The notes: a model not told the origin generated them from the letters alone. A DNA stretch of 64,000 bases from Malus domestica (GCF_042453785.1 NC_091677.1:4683501-4747500); one strand, 5' to 3'. Positions 11,487 through 23,677 are shown, numbered from the stretch's first letter. Numbers and translations: made by a program.

Positions 11487-13011
11487 CTGTTTGGTTACTT
11501 ATGTAGACTTCGGCCGAACTGGCATCCCTCTAACCCTAGTTTTTAGTGTATTGATGAACTATGGATTTGAGAATCTTGTGGTTTGAATTAGAAAAATCGT
11601 TGGATGTCTGGGTGACTCATTCGGAGTTTTCAGCGACTTAACTATGAATTCATAAAAATATGATTTTATAGTCTATAAACCGTGATCGATGGTCTGTTTT
11701 TATTTATTATCACATATGTTGTATTATTGTCACTCACACAAGCTTCGCAACCTATCCGAGTTCTTGATGCCAATGTACCATTCCTATGGTGTAGGCACTG
11801 ATTGTACAAATGTCAGGCCTTAAGAGATTACAAGAGGTCACTTGGTATTTTTTGTTGGATTCCGTTGAGTGGTCCAAAATCCCTACTCTTGCTCATTTCC
11901 ATAAAGGTAGTCCGACCCTAGAATCGAGTGAATATGAATTGCTCACATTAGACATTATGTATCAATTAAACTTATCATGTTAATACTTGGAATCTAGGTG
12001 GGAAATTATGTAGGGTTCCTTTATTAAAATTTGTGAATTGATATGGGACCTTATTGATTAAATAACATGGTAACTATTGATATCTTGCATCTTTGATTTT
12101 TTTAGGATTGATTAATTAGAATGATTGTGGAATGGTGTGGGATATGATTGTTATTATTATGATTAGTGTCGTTGCTCAATGTGGCTTGAGAATAATATTG
12201 TGCTTTGTTGGTTCTTGGATATGTTACATGTTGTGGAATAAGGTTTCATGTTGAAAGCATAGTGATTTATATGATGGATGAAGTGGAAATGTTGATTGTC
12301 ATATTGGATTGTTATGTAGCCCTGAATCTAGTACTTCCATACTTGTCAAGTTCTAATAATTGATTGAGGAATGTTATATCTTTCGACTTGAACATACTGT
12401 GGTAAATGTAGATGGGTAGTGAATAATGAACTACGAATGGCTTGATCCCTATTTAGGGTACGTAGGCAGTCTAACGAAGATGTTAGATGCAGCCATAAAG
12501 ACTATGAAGAATTATTACGCAGTTGGATCTTAAGTTATGTTTTGCCTTTTCCCGGAGGCGGGGTATGTTAGAGATATGGGTATTTGGTGAAGTCACGTGT
12601 CGATCCTGGACGTATATCGGGATCGGGGCCTGATAAGAAGAATGATAAGCTCATTAGGACATGTACCTACATCCTTCAATTCTCTTTGTAGTTTGTGTGT
12701 ACTTGCAACAAGGGTTACAAAAAGAAGCTGGACGGAAAAAACAAGGGAACTTTAACGAAAAGCTCCCGGTATTGTTCATTTTAACGAAAAACCATATTTT
12801 TACACTAAAAAGTCAATTCTGGTAAATCATTAAAACTTAAAGTTTTCAAGCCATTTTCATTAGTTTTCCTAAAAAACAAAGAAGAGGAAAATTCCAGTTG
12901 TAAAGTTAGGTAGGGTTTCAACTGTTTATTTATCGTACACATCAGTACAGATAGCTCAAGCCACACGTCACATTTAAAGGGTTGGAGTTGGTCTAAGAAG
13001 TAAGTATGAAT

Positions 13012-13103
13012 TATTAAAGTGACCATTTATGGCTTTCGTCTTTTCCAGGCTGAAGGTATTAAATATTAACTGATCTCCGGTAGCATAATTTTAAGAAATT
13101 ATG
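13012..13103 (+). repeat. Relic of BAHD 3'-flank
   Basis: This segment matches 4810-4891, the sequence directly downstream of the BAHD stop codon, including GGCTTTCGTCTTTTCCAGGC with one nearby difference. It is a footprint of another former BAHD copy just right of the solo LTR. Confidence 0.65.
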
Positions 13104-13244
13104 GAGTGATACAGTATCACCACATCAACTTTGATACTTTCACTCGAAATCTACCATATGTACATCTTATACACAGTTGGATTAATATTTATTTTACTTT
13201 TACAACATAAATTAAAAAAAATGAAAAATAGTTGTGCAGGGACA

Positions 13245-13680
13245 ACAACGCCGCCTACATCGCAGCAATGGACGGAGCCATATTGGGGCCAAAGGGAGCG
13301 GAGGCCTTCACTTATCTTTTTTTTTTGTTTTGTTTGAAAAAATGCAATGCATATAGCAATCCCACTTGATACGGCATTTTTGGATATGAAATTTATGAAG
13401 AATCGACTATGAAATCGAATGGAGATTAATAGATGAATGATAACATGATTATTTTTATAGAAAGATGTTGGATGATATTGGTAATGAAGTTGTCATACAA
13501 CATTTTTTTTTAAATGAAAATGTGTCGAGAGATATTATAATATATATGTTGTATGAAAACCTTATGGATTAATATATGTGTTTTGTTTAGTAAATTCTTG
13601 TTCTTCTTAATTTATGACTTTGTTGTTTGAGGACGCCTCCATCCATATAGATTTTTTACTTCGTCCCTAGTCGTAGCTGT
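13245..13680. mobile_element. Possible hAT-like non-autonomous element relic
   Basis: The left end (ATGGACGGAGCC near 13270) and right end (GACGCCTCCATCC near 13632, then CTTCGTCCCTAG) resemble the GGACGGAGCC / GGCTCCGTCC termini often seen on plant hAT-like elements, as far as I remember. The interior is AT-rich and non-coding. No clear target duplication was found. Confidence 0.3.
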
Positions 13681-13799
13681 CAGCGACAACGACGAGGATG
13701 TGGGGGTCGTAGCAGTCGGGGCTTCATCAAACCTTGTATGCAGGTAGACAGGCCTTGAGAGCCATGCCGACAACGACTCCTTTGGTGTACCCTAGAGTA

Positions 13800-14032
13800 A
13801 ACGCTAAAAAAATGAATCGTCTGGTGGCGATCTAAACCATGTGAGTCTCATGACCGTCAAAGTATCTAAGGGAGCAGTACTCCGTGGTCTTATTCATCTT
13901 GCCATTAGTGGATTTAAATCCAGTGGAGAAGAAACGGGTGCTGATGTGCTTGCAGTTGCAGAGGTTGGCCAGAAAATCCTTCATAGCAATGCAACTGCCT
14001 TTCCATTTAATGGGGATGGGCCCATTTCATGA
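13800..14032 (+). pseudogene. Unidentified coding-like fragment
   Basis: A frame running from about 13814 into the ATG at 13841 and to the stop at 14032 reads as ordinary protein (VSKGAVLRGLIHLAISGF and ADVLAVAEVGQKILHSNA), with balanced composition and codon use unlike the AT-rich surroundings. It is short, has no recognisable start context and has stops just upstream, so it is probably an exon or gene fragment carried here by a transposon. I do not recognise the family. Confidence 0.35.
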
Positions 14033-14189
14033 AATGGTTATGTCCAATTCAGGTCTCTGATTAGTGGTCTAAATTAAAGGTTATTTATAATTGACAATTT
14101 ATCATATGAAGAAATCGTTGAGGTTTTTGGGAAGAGATAGAGAGGGGTGACAACCACAACAGGGGGGAAGCTATGGGGACTAGGAGATG

Positions 14190-14775
14190 GCTATAGGGCT
14201 ATAAGCTAAAATCTAGCCCAAAATGCTCCAAAACTCAACTCCAATAGAGGGTTGGGCCAAAAAAAAAAAGGACCCACAAGCCAAGCTTTAGCCCTTTAGC
14301 CATCATGCTAGATATTCTTAGCCATATGGGTAGCCCTTTGAAGGCCCTCTTTTTTTTTTTTAGGCCAAAATTTTAATAAAAAAAATTAAAACTTCTGATT
14401 TTTTTTCTCTTATAAATACATAAGCCATTTCTACATCATTTCTCACATCCTTTTCATTAACACCCCTCCCTTACCTCTTCCAATAATCTAAATTAAAATG
14501 TTTCCATATTTTTCGAATTGCCATATCTTCAACCAAAAGGATAAGAAATCCGAAGCTTATTCATTTAGCGACAAGTGACACTCAAAATATGTCTAGAAAC
14601 CTTATTTTAATATGATAGTTTAATTCAATTAACCAATAAAATTAAAGAATAAACTTAAAATAATAAATTATTGAGATGGCTAATAGCCCTCTTTGGTTAG
14701 AGATGGTATATAAATATGGTCTGACACTGTTCATTAAAAAATAATTTCTTGTATGGCTATAATAGCCCCCTTGAG
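14190..14775. mobile_element. Possible MITE with GGGCTAT-type ends
   Basis: GGCTATAGGGCTATAAGC near 14190 and GGCTATAATAGCCCCC near 14755 are imperfect inverted copies, enclosing about 570 bp of AT-rich DNA that contains more copies of a TAGCCCT motif. The pattern suits a hAT-type MITE next to the Copia relic. Borders and target duplication are not resolved. Confidence 0.3.
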
Positions 14776-15836
14776 TTACATGGGCTTGAAAACCTAGAGG
14801 AACTTGCAGAGTAGTGAAAGAAACCCTTGATAGCCAGAAGTGTCAGAAAGCTGAACTGGAGATGGTGTAACAGGATACTGAAATTGAGAAGAATAATCTT
14901 GAAATGCATAGTTAGCACTGAGTGAAGGAGGATGAGGAGCCCATTAGTAAGCATAGTTACCCATGTGTCGACAATCAATGGCAATATGGCCCATCTTGCC
15001 ATAAATATGACATTCTTGCACAACCTGAGTAGTTTTATTTCTGTACAGACAAGTCACTGTTGTATGCTGCTTCCTTTCACAAATCTGACATTAAGGAACT
15101 ACATTCTATCTATTTGAAGTATTACCAAAATGATTTCTAGGCCCACTAAAACCATTAGCATTATTAGGAGGAAACTGATGATAAGACTGAGAAGTTGAAC
15201 CACCTGAATTAAAAGAATCAGGAACAACAAGACCAAAGCCAAAGTTGGGTGGAAATGGCACAAAAGATGTAGAACTAGTGGAAGGACTAAATGCATGTGA
15301 AACTGACTGATATGTAGAATTACCACCAGAAGAAGATGAAATTGAACCATTAACATACATAGCTGCCATGCTTTGAACAAGAGAATGCATCCTAGCTTCT
15401 ATAGTCTTTTCAGCCCCTAAGAGTTAAGCCTTGAATTCTTTCAATGAAATAAGTGTTTATGTGGCTAATACCACAGTTCTGATCATATCAAACTCAACAG
15501 AACCAGTTAATGCAGTAATAACCAAATCATTATATGTGTGATCTTTTCACCAGCTGCAATGAGTTTCACGAGTAGTTTTACAACCAACAATATATTCCAT
15601 GGCATCATCACTCAAAGTGGCAATAAGAAAATTCAAAAGAGCCATATCAGTTTTAATCCATGCTTTATATGCAGTACTAATTTCAGTGGTAACCCCCAAT
15701 TCAGAACAAACTTGGGAGGACAAGGAGATTCACTAGTAAAATGGTCAAACAAATCATAGCCACGAAGAACAGAGCAAAATTGAAAATTCCGCTTGATGAA
15801 ATTGTCATCATTCAACTTAATAGTCAACATTCCCAA
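14770..15836 (-). pseudogene. Ty1/Copia gag relic
   Basis: On the minus strand, 15836-15700 encodes the start of a Copia Gag (KLNDDNF, then GYDLFDHF and PCPPKFV), the UBN2-type capsid region. After frame breaks, a serine-rich, asparagine-rich segment follows (15390-15106). A CCHC-like zinc knuckle region is at about 15092-15000 (CQICERKQHTT and CHIYGKMGHIAIDC). Stops and frameshifts are frequent. No protease, integrase or reverse transcriptase follows, so the element is truncated after gag. The LTR and primer binding site lie to the right at 16201-16473. Confidence 0.8.
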
Positions 15837-16200
15837 AAAATTTCAAGTTTAACCCAGTCAGTCAACTTGCTTGAGTAAATTAACAATAAGAATCTACGAT
15901 CGTGATGAACAATTGGTTATTGACCTTAATTCATCAACCACTATGAGATTAATTGGCATTGACCTTCAAGAAAGCAATTAGATCTTCAACTAAAAAATAA
16001 GATATGTAATGGTTCATCTAGGCATCAGCCTTTAACATAGATGAATCCAAGATTGTAAACAAACAATTGAAATCTGGAAAAAAAAAATCCCAAATTTTCA
16101 CCACAACAGAAATATAAAATCGAAAGAGAGAATCAAGAAAATCTCACTAAACAGAGCAGCGGAAAAAAACCCATCTAGAATCAATCGCATAAGCATATAT

Positions 16201-16473
16201 GCTCATGATACCATCTTAACAATCTTGTATGAATTGAAGAAGCTATGAGATGAACAAACCCTAGTAATCTTGTAGAAGAAGAAAAAAGAGCTCAAATGTA
16301 TTTCTCTGAATATTCTGTTTACAATATGACTGACTTAACTAATGAAAAGAGAAGGAAAGCCTATTTATACAATATCTCAAAGGTAGCTTATATCTGAAGC
16401 TAATGCTGACCTGTCAATTGCTTTATGTGGCACATGTATATCCAATAACTTTATTTGAGTAGTCATGATGACA
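16201..16473 (-). mobile_element. Copia 5' LTR remnant with primer binding site
   Basis: GCTCATGATACCA at 16201-16213 is the reverse complement of the usual Copia primer binding site (initiator Met tRNA, TGGTATCAGAGC) with one change. To its right lies an LTR-like segment. It has a minus-strand TATA box TATAAATAG at 16361-16369 and probably begins TGTCATCATG at 16473. Orientation fits the gag relic at 14770-15836. The outer border is approximate. Confidence 0.6.
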
Positions 16474-16499
16474 TAATTTATTTATTTTTTTAAAGAAAA

Positions 16500-16555
16500 C
16501 ATGGATAAAATCAGACAAAGTTGTATGTTGCACAACTGAAACAATGTTCATATTT
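16500..16555 (+). repeat. Relic of BAHD upstream flank
   Basis: The segment with TTGTATGTTGCACAACTGAA and GTTCATATTTC matches 6455-6502 upstream of the intact BAHD gene. It is a trace of another duplicated copy. Confidence 0.6.
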
Positions 16556-16949
16556 CTATTTTTTTTTTTTATCATCTGAATGAATTTCATTTCATAATAA
16601 TAAATAGGATTACAAACAATGTTGTATATCTAGGAAGCAAGAGTATTTTAGTTTAGTTTTAGTTTCTCGTTTCTTTTCAAAAATTTAAAAAAAAAAAATG
16701 AAGAAGAAGAAGAGTATTTTACTATTTTAGTTTCAGAATTGCATCTACTAGAAAAAGTGACATGTGAGTATTGAGAAAACACTTCAATTTGATGTTTTTA
16801 TCAAGAAAAAAAAAAGTTTAAAGCGCCCAACAAAGTGTGAGTACCCAAATAAAATCAATTAGCAACAAATGAAAAGGCTCAAGATCCTTTAGACACTTAA
16901 TGCATAACTTGCATTTCGCACAATATTATTCCTATCTGAGCCATAGCAA

Positions 16950-17085
16950 GTCAAGCAAGGTTAGAGGAAGTGAATCAGGGGTGGGTAATGAGTTCGGTGA
17001 GCATGGTTGCGGAGCTACTTTGCAAACTTCAACCACTTTTAGATCTTGCATGTTGGTAATGGAGAATGTAAAACAAGTTAACAGT
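16950..17085 (-). pseudogene. BAHD acyltransferase N-terminal relic
   Basis: Positions 17000-17042 (GAGCTACTTTGCAAACTTC core) match codons near residues 9-20 of the intact BAHD gene (GAGCAACTCTGCAAATTTC at about 6210-6230). The match continues weakly leftward into the next codons (GTTAGAGGAAG). It is read on the minus strand. The rest of the gene is absent. Confidence 0.65.
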
Positions 17086-17324
17086 TTATAATTGATGTCA
17101 ATAATGTCCTTAATTCCTTTTTAAAGCCGACCATATGGTTTGGTGGGTCATTTTTTATTTTTTGGGACTATAAGTCTTGCAACTTACTGTTATTAAATTC
17201 AAACATGATAATGTCAGTCACATGCATTAGTAGAACTTGTGAATTCCACTGACATCAAATTTAAGTAATACTCTATAAAATAAGGCAAATTTGAGATTTA
17301 TCAACCAATTTTATGAATTGCGAA

Positions 17325-17515
17325 TATCTTCTTACTTACACTACACAAAATATAAAGAAATTTAATATATAAAGAAAATAGTAGTGTAGAACTTTAATTT
17401 TCTTAATAGTATCGAGTAAGTTAACTCATGTGTTGATTTTAATATTAACTCACGTTTTGCACGTCATTCAAAATGTGTTGTTTAAGTGTTATACTTAAAT
17501 GATCCAAACGTGAGA
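17325..17515 (+). repeat. BAHD 3'-flank duplicate, copy B
   Basis: This is the partner of 4296-4503. It lies just to the right of a BAHD N-terminal relic, the position expected for the downstream flank of the next copy in a tandem array of minus-strand genes. Confidence 0.8.
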
Positions 17516-17530
17516 AACATGTTTAAAGTG

Positions 17531-18957
17531 TGAATCGCACATACATTTCATGTGTTTATAAGAAGTTGAGGTTAATTTTCATGTTACCAATTGATTCACA
17601 TATTTTAATTAACTTTAATTAAATTCCATCAATTTATTGTTATTTATGAAATTCGTATTTATAATGGTTGATGGAATAACTAGCTATCTCAACTTTGTTT
17701 CTAATGGTCTCCTAATTTTTATTTTAAAACGTAGTGTTTTTTTCCTGAAACAGTTGACCTAGAAAATTCTGATTTGATCTCTCCAACACATACCGGCATG
17801 TACCCGTATAGCACCAGAAAAGAAATTGAACATATGATCTATTGAATTTTACCCTAGAAATTAGGGCATGTTTGATATACTTCTCGCATCCAATTTATTG
17901 CTTCTGAAACTAATGAGTACTAAATAAATATACCAACATTCATAATTGTCTATTGCCATTTGGTGTTGAGTATACTGGCCAGACAGACAGAGGTACTCGA
18001 AACCCTAGAGTGCTGGAGTGATCAAGCCATTCAGCAACGGCCCATTACAAATGAGACCTTCCAAAAGGTGAGCCATTTAATTGTTCTTGTAGACCTGGGT
18101 AGTTTTTTTCGGTAGTAAAGGAATGGCTTTCTGTCCAATCAGCGTTGGCAAGCAAGTAAAGATCTCTGTACCTTAGATAGCCAATCAAGTAAATAGACTC
18201 GGTGTTAGACGTCTCATTCAATAGAGGCCCTCAACCTCTCAACCTAAATTCCTTGCCAATTAGAGCTAATAAAATTTGTTGCTATTATATAGTTTTGTAT
18301 CGACTAAATTAACGAGTTTTTTGTTTTTGTTTTTTTAATAGCACTGCTCATCATATCGGTCATCGTCTCTAGAGAACATTATTACTTGATCCTGTACTAT
18401 ATGTAAAACTAATACGTTGATTGAAACTAAGCTATCTCTGCACAGTGACATTTAAGATTGGTCTGCAATAAGATTACTAAATTAAAGGGGATACTCTTAT
18501 TCTCTACAAAGGTAAAAATGTCCCAGTAACAATATTGTTAGAATGTCCCTAACACAATGAACGTTTTGATGGTAGGAATTATAATGTATACTTTAAAAAG
18601 CTAAATATTAGTAAGATTTCTGTAATTAATTCAAACTCTGCCCTCGTTTTTCTTTCTCATTTTCTCTTATAACTAACTTTCATTGACATATTATAACTTA
18701 ATTAACTTCTTCATATTTCACTTGGAATCTGTGTGATAGTTTTAGCCTACATTGTCGCATTTGTGTAATTAAAAATAATATGTTAGGGACACCAAATTTA
18801 TATATGCACTCAAGCCTGAAGATAACACTAACCTACCTAAACAATCAAGTCTTGCGACCTCACCGTCTCAATGTCGTGTCGTCGCACCACTTGATAATGA
18901 GTTTCGATCTTATATATTTCTAGTACTCACAACCGGATGTAAACAAATCTTCTCTTT
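17531..18957. other. Intergenic, no supported feature
   Basis: This is AT-rich DNA without convincing coding sequence, structured repeat or RNA gene. Confidence 0.5.
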
Positions 18958-18967
18958 ATATAAATTT

Positions 18968-19996
18968 GGCTAAATAGCCAAAATGGTCTCTGAGATTTGC
19001 ATAACTCATCACTTTGGTCCCTAACATTTCAAATCGATAAAAGTGGTTCCTGAGATTGTCTACCATCCATCATTTTGGTCATTCCGTTAAAAACTCCGTT
19101 AAGTGTTTCGGAGCTCTTGGCCGGAAGTTTGGGCAATTTTTAAAGCTTCGTAACTCAATCGTTTCTTAACCAAATTCGACCCATAATATATCAAAATGAA
19201 GATAGGAAAGTGTAGAATAAGATTATACCTATTTGGAAGTCCAATGGCGGCCGGAGATGGTCCGAAAATAGCCTCAGAGTTGACTGGTCAAAGGGAAAAC
19301 TGGAAAACTCGCCGGAAACTGGGTAAACTTTAAACGTTCATAACTTCTTCAATACTCAATGAAATCAAGTGACTCAAAACGAAAATCATACTTCTCGACG
19401 AGACGAAGAGAATGGTACATTTTTCGATAGCTAACTCACAGTGGTTTGGCCGGAAAATGGCTCAAAAGTGGCTAACTCGAGACTAAGACAGCCACTTTCG
19501 AGCCGTTTTCTGGCCAAAACACAGCGAGTTAGCTGTCAAAAAAGGTACCATTCTTTTCGTCCCGTCGAGAAGTATGATTTTCGTTTTTGAATCACTTGAT
19601 TTCGTTGAGTATTGAAGAAGTTATGAACGTTTAAAGTTTACCCAGTTTCCGGCGAGTTTTCCAGTTTTTCTTCGGACCAGTCAACTTTGAGGCTATTTTC
19701 CGGCTATCTCCGGCAGCCATTGGGCTTTCAAATATGTATAATCGTATTCTACACTTTACTATCTTCATTTTGATATATTATGGGTCGAATTTGGTTAAGA
19801 AACAATTGAGTTACGAAGCTTTGAAAATTGTCCAAACTTCCGGCCAAGAGCTCCGGGACACTTAACAGAGTTTGTAACGGAATGACCAAAATGATGGATG
19901 ATGGACAATCTCAGGGACTACTTTTATCGATTTGAAATGTTAGAGACCAAAGTGATGAGTTATGCAAATCTCAAGGACCATTTTGGCTATTTAGCC
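18968..19996. mobile_element. Foldback MULE (long-TIR, 1,029 bp)
   Basis: The element is almost entirely one inverted repeat: arms 18968-19473 and 19490-19996 around a loop of about 16 bases. It begins GGCTAAATAGCC and ends GGCTATTTAGCC. Both sides carry the same 9 bp, TATAAATTT (18959-18967 and 19997-20005). A 9-bp duplication with very long terminal inverted repeats is diagnostic of Mutator-type non-autonomous elements. Arms differ by scattered substitutions, so it is not brand new. It has no coding content. A transcript through it would fold into an approximately 500-bp double-stranded RNA. Confidence 0.93.
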
Positions 19997-20005
19997 TATA
20001 AATTT

Positions 20006-21639
20006 CGATTCACAGAAACATACTTCAAGTGCATCGACTAATAATTCAAAATTGTTATATAAAAGTTTAGCCATGGTCTTAAATAAGGAGCAATTTTATT
20101 TCGACATAGCCATGGTTGGTACCAATATAAGAAGATTATATAAAATTTCAATAGTTTTACTGGGCTTCGTGTCTGGCTAAAAGTTATTCTCTTCCTTTTA
20201 TAATATAGACTCTATTAGAATTGATATAGCCCAAAAATGCCATACTCATATAATTGAGATCAGTTGTCTGCGATATAGGGCAGCAACGTGTGAAGGTGGG
20301 CGATGGCGATGGTTTTTTCTGCAGCTTTTTTAATTAGGTTTAAACTGTTTTTTTTTTCTTTCTAGAAGGATTTAATAAGTCCAGATTAGTATATATGCTG
20401 GTGGCAAGTTTAGTGTTTAGCATTGCCCTTAAAAAATAGAATGATTCAGTATCTAGAAAAAAAAATGAACTTTTCCCTTCAAATAGTGGTAGAATACTTA
20501 ATTACTTATCAATCTTTTCTTCTAGTTGGGAAAAAAAGGCGAGACGGGCAAAACTCAAAAGACATGCTGGTTGGGAAAAACTGAAAAGTGGAACGAGTAA
20601 TATATTGCAGGTAGATTCAGAAGGTTTGTTTTTTTTTTGGTCGAAGTAGATTCAGAAGGTTGAGCGTGATGACTCAAGAGGTGAAAGAAAACTTGTGTCT
20701 GGAATCCAGGGACCATTTATTGGGGCAAACGCCCTTCATTGTCAGTTTGTAAACATATAGCTCTGTACATACTGTGCCCGATCTTGAGATGCCCGCCAGT
20801 ACTGCTTGTTTTTGAGCTCTTTGCACACAGAGATGAAAACCCTAAAAGTCTTTCTGTCCTGTCTCTTTCTTCCCCTGCAGAAGAAGCAGTGAAGGGCCTC
20901 CCTCTGTTTAATTTTCTCCTCTCTCAAACACATACACAGGCTGCAGTGTTATTCGATCTGTGAATATGCAAAATAACTATGTATGCAGTGCAGCTCTAGT
21001 TGAATCCCAACAGAAAACTCTTCCGCTGAGACTTCCAAAGTAATTAGGGTTTTTTAAGCTTAGGGGGAAAAACTAGGGTTGTGAAGTTTCTTGTTAGTGT
21101 TCTCACTTAACTTCTGGGATAATTAACTAGGGTTTTTTAAGTTCTGGGAAAATAAAATTAGCCAACGCCATAATGGTGCAACTCGGGTTTTGGAGTTCTA
21201 AGATCACGATTACGTCTTCAAATAGGAAATATACCTAATCGTTCTGAGTTAAAGCACTAATATTTGACATTTAAGGACTAAAAAGAAACAATTGAGAAAG
21301 AACCTTGCATACGTGTCTATAGATCATCGAGAAGATCATTACTTTCAATGATTTAATAACTTGGTTTTGTTGAAAAGAGCAATGCAAATTTCGTTATGGC
21401 TGGGTAGGGTGTCAGCTGCTATGTCATCAAGTCTTCAATTACTTCGTGCACATCTCTCTGCAAGAAAAAGTTGTGTGGTCCTATTCGTACTCACTACTCA
21501 GTGGATCTTTTAAAAGAAAACGCATGTATTGGTCCCTCACATCTTAGGCAGCTTCTCATTGTTCGAAGTACCTATCATACACATGCTAATGCTTAGAGTT
21601 ATAGACCACAAATTTTTGTACCCCATGGTAAAGCCAAGT

Positions 21640-21683
<44 letters not shown>

Positions 21684-22800
21684 CTAATAAAAAATTGATC
21701 TTCATATATATGAAATCTGCTTGTATGTAGAACAGTTGGCTAATGATTGAGGAACAGCTTGATAATCGTAGTTCATTAACGGCAAAAATTATTTTTAGAT
21801 TTGGGTTCGAACTTTAATTTGACACATAATACGTCCCTTCAATATAAAAAATGATGAGGTCCTAACTCACATATATTCCGTAACATATGAGTATTTTGCC
21901 CTCAAATTCTATTGTTAGGTAAAAAGGATTTTAATTTCATTGATATTTTCTTGAATTTTGTCGTCTTTGTTTTTCACATGATGTTCTAAGGCGTTGCTTG
22001 ATTTTCCTTTACATATTATACACTGAGTCACTTGTCCATCTATTTTCTTCTCCTTGTCCTCCCTTATAGTTCAAATGTGTACGCTTTTTTTTTCAAGAAA
22101 CCTCGATATTTATTGAGTTGGAAAAAAATTCCACCTAGACAAACGATCGAGAACATAAACTTTATTCCTCATGGTTCAATTGGAGACCATATAGAAAAAT
22201 AAGAAAAAAGAAAAATACATGAAAAGATGGGCATAAAAACAAAGCGGGGATAGTTTAAGTGTGTGATGCAATTAGAGAGAAAAGGGATAAATAGTTATAT
22301 ATATAGTTAGGCTGCATATGAATATGTCAATTCCAATGATTGATTAATTGGAATCATTTATTTTTGAAGTGTACTCACACAACCTAACATATATATGTGA
22401 TCGAGTCATTGTTAAAATTGGACCACACATCTTGAGTATTTGGACGTGGGAGGAAAACTTCAGCTTACTATAAGGCTTTGTCCACATGAACATGTTCATC
22501 TTCCTTGGTACTTTAGGCGTGCATGTGAAAGGGATATATCTAAAACCTTTAATTTGTTAATTGTCGATAAAGCAACACTCACCACTTTCGAATGTGCAAC
22601 ATCCATATGGTCCCCAATTGAAATTTCCTAATTTTGTATTTCATGTATATAATCATATGTTGCTCACAAGACGTGTCATATCTAATGTGATTTTAGCAGC
22701 TAGCTGGAGATTTTAAGATTATTAGCCCTCCTAAACTAATTGTTATTGTGACGACGATTGTTTAACCTTATGTATGCGTGATGAGAAAAATGATGACATA
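20006..22800. other. Intergenic region upstream of the TCP gene
   Basis: No gene is supported. It contains a (TA)n tract at 21642-21681. The segment around 20740-20960 is less AT-rich and CT-rich and could be an upstream leader exon of the TCP gene, but nothing in the sequence proves it. Confidence 0.45.
21642..21681. repeat. (TA)n microsatellite
   Basis: About 20 uninterrupted TA units. Confidence 0.95.
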
Positions 22801-22822
22801 TCGACTAAGTTGATGGTGAGAG

Positions 22823-22834
22823 TGCCACGTGGCA
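22823..22834. promoter_or_regulatory. Palindromic G-box upstream of TCP gene
   Basis: TGCCACGTGGCA contains the CACGTG core (22826-22831) in an extended palindrome, the preferred site of plant bZIP and bHLH/PIF factors. It lies about 850 bp before the TCP start codon, next to a CT-rich stretch that could be leader. Function is inferred. Confidence 0.4.
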
Positions 22835-23677
22835 GGGTATGTACCACTGCTTTATCTTTCCTTGTGGCATGGTCGGTGGAATTCCGGCGCCCTCCTTTTC
22901 CTTTCAACTTGCTCTCTACTTCTTCTTCTTGAACAAGTTTATTCTCATCTTCTCCACATACTTGCAGAATCATTTAATCTTCAAAAGTACAGGCGGCTGC
23001 TTGGTTGGTTTTAGTAGTTCTCTACCAAACTCACAAAGTCAATTTAGCTGAGAAATTCAAAACCATATATACCTTTCTGTGTAGTGCTGTATATCATCAA
23101 GCACCAAAATCTATCTGCAAAACAAGAAGCAGAAAATGTTCACTTTAATGTAAGTTGGGTCAATTTCAAGTAAGTAGTTCAAAATCATCACCATATGCTG
23201 GTTGGGTAACCCTAGAGTACTTCATAATTATTAAATAATTAGCATCATATACCTAGCTTTATATTTGTTGCTTTACTTTGATTCGATTAACATATGTATG
23301 CGAGACAAGTGAACTTCGGATTCCTAGAATAAATATTTCAATAGCTTGTGAATTTTGAGATTCTTTTGAATTTTGTTCATGAAACAATTCATGAAAGCTG
23401 TATATATATTAGGTTTTTTATTTTGTGGATCATCATACAGACATGTCATAGATATTAGCTTAGCAGCAAACACTTTTTTTTGTTGATTTATTTTCTTTAT
23501 AATTCATTTCTTTCATGATTGTTGGTGTAGCAGATCATGATAAAAAAAAAAAAAGCACATGAAGAAGAGAAGCATATCATGATTAATTCGTGAAGTTTGT
23601 CATCGCAAATAGAATAGAAATCTGGGTGTTGAGCTGAAATGATGAACCAATGACGAGAGGGTTCATAACAGCATAAG

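Larger units (their letters stand above)
8959..12635 (+). mobile_element. Solo LTR, 3.68 kb, of a long-LTR retrotransposon
   Basis: The block starts TGTGAAATCC and ends GGGGCCTGATA, and is flanked on both sides by the same 5 bp, AGAAG (8954-8958 and 12636-12640). A 5-bp target duplication is the hallmark of LTR retrotransposon integration. The start sequence does not recur inside, and I see no gag or pol, so it is best read as a solo LTR left by LTR-LTR recombination. A second possibility is a large non-coding LARD whose other LTR has been lost. At 3.68 kb it is far longer than usual LTRs and resembles the Ogre/Tat class of Ty3 elements in size. The right end is TA rather than the canonical CA, probably one mutation. 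It carries a terminal hairpin and an internal array of hairpin repeats. Confidence 0.85.

Noticed and set aside
20739-20963. 74-residue frame, Leu/Cys-rich
   Set aside because: Opposite-strand frames overlap it and it has no family resemblance; better read as possible leader or promoter DNA.
22743-23051. Overlapping frames on both strands upstream of the TCP gene
   Set aside because: They come from a CT-rich stretch; composition is low-complexity and three frames are open at once.
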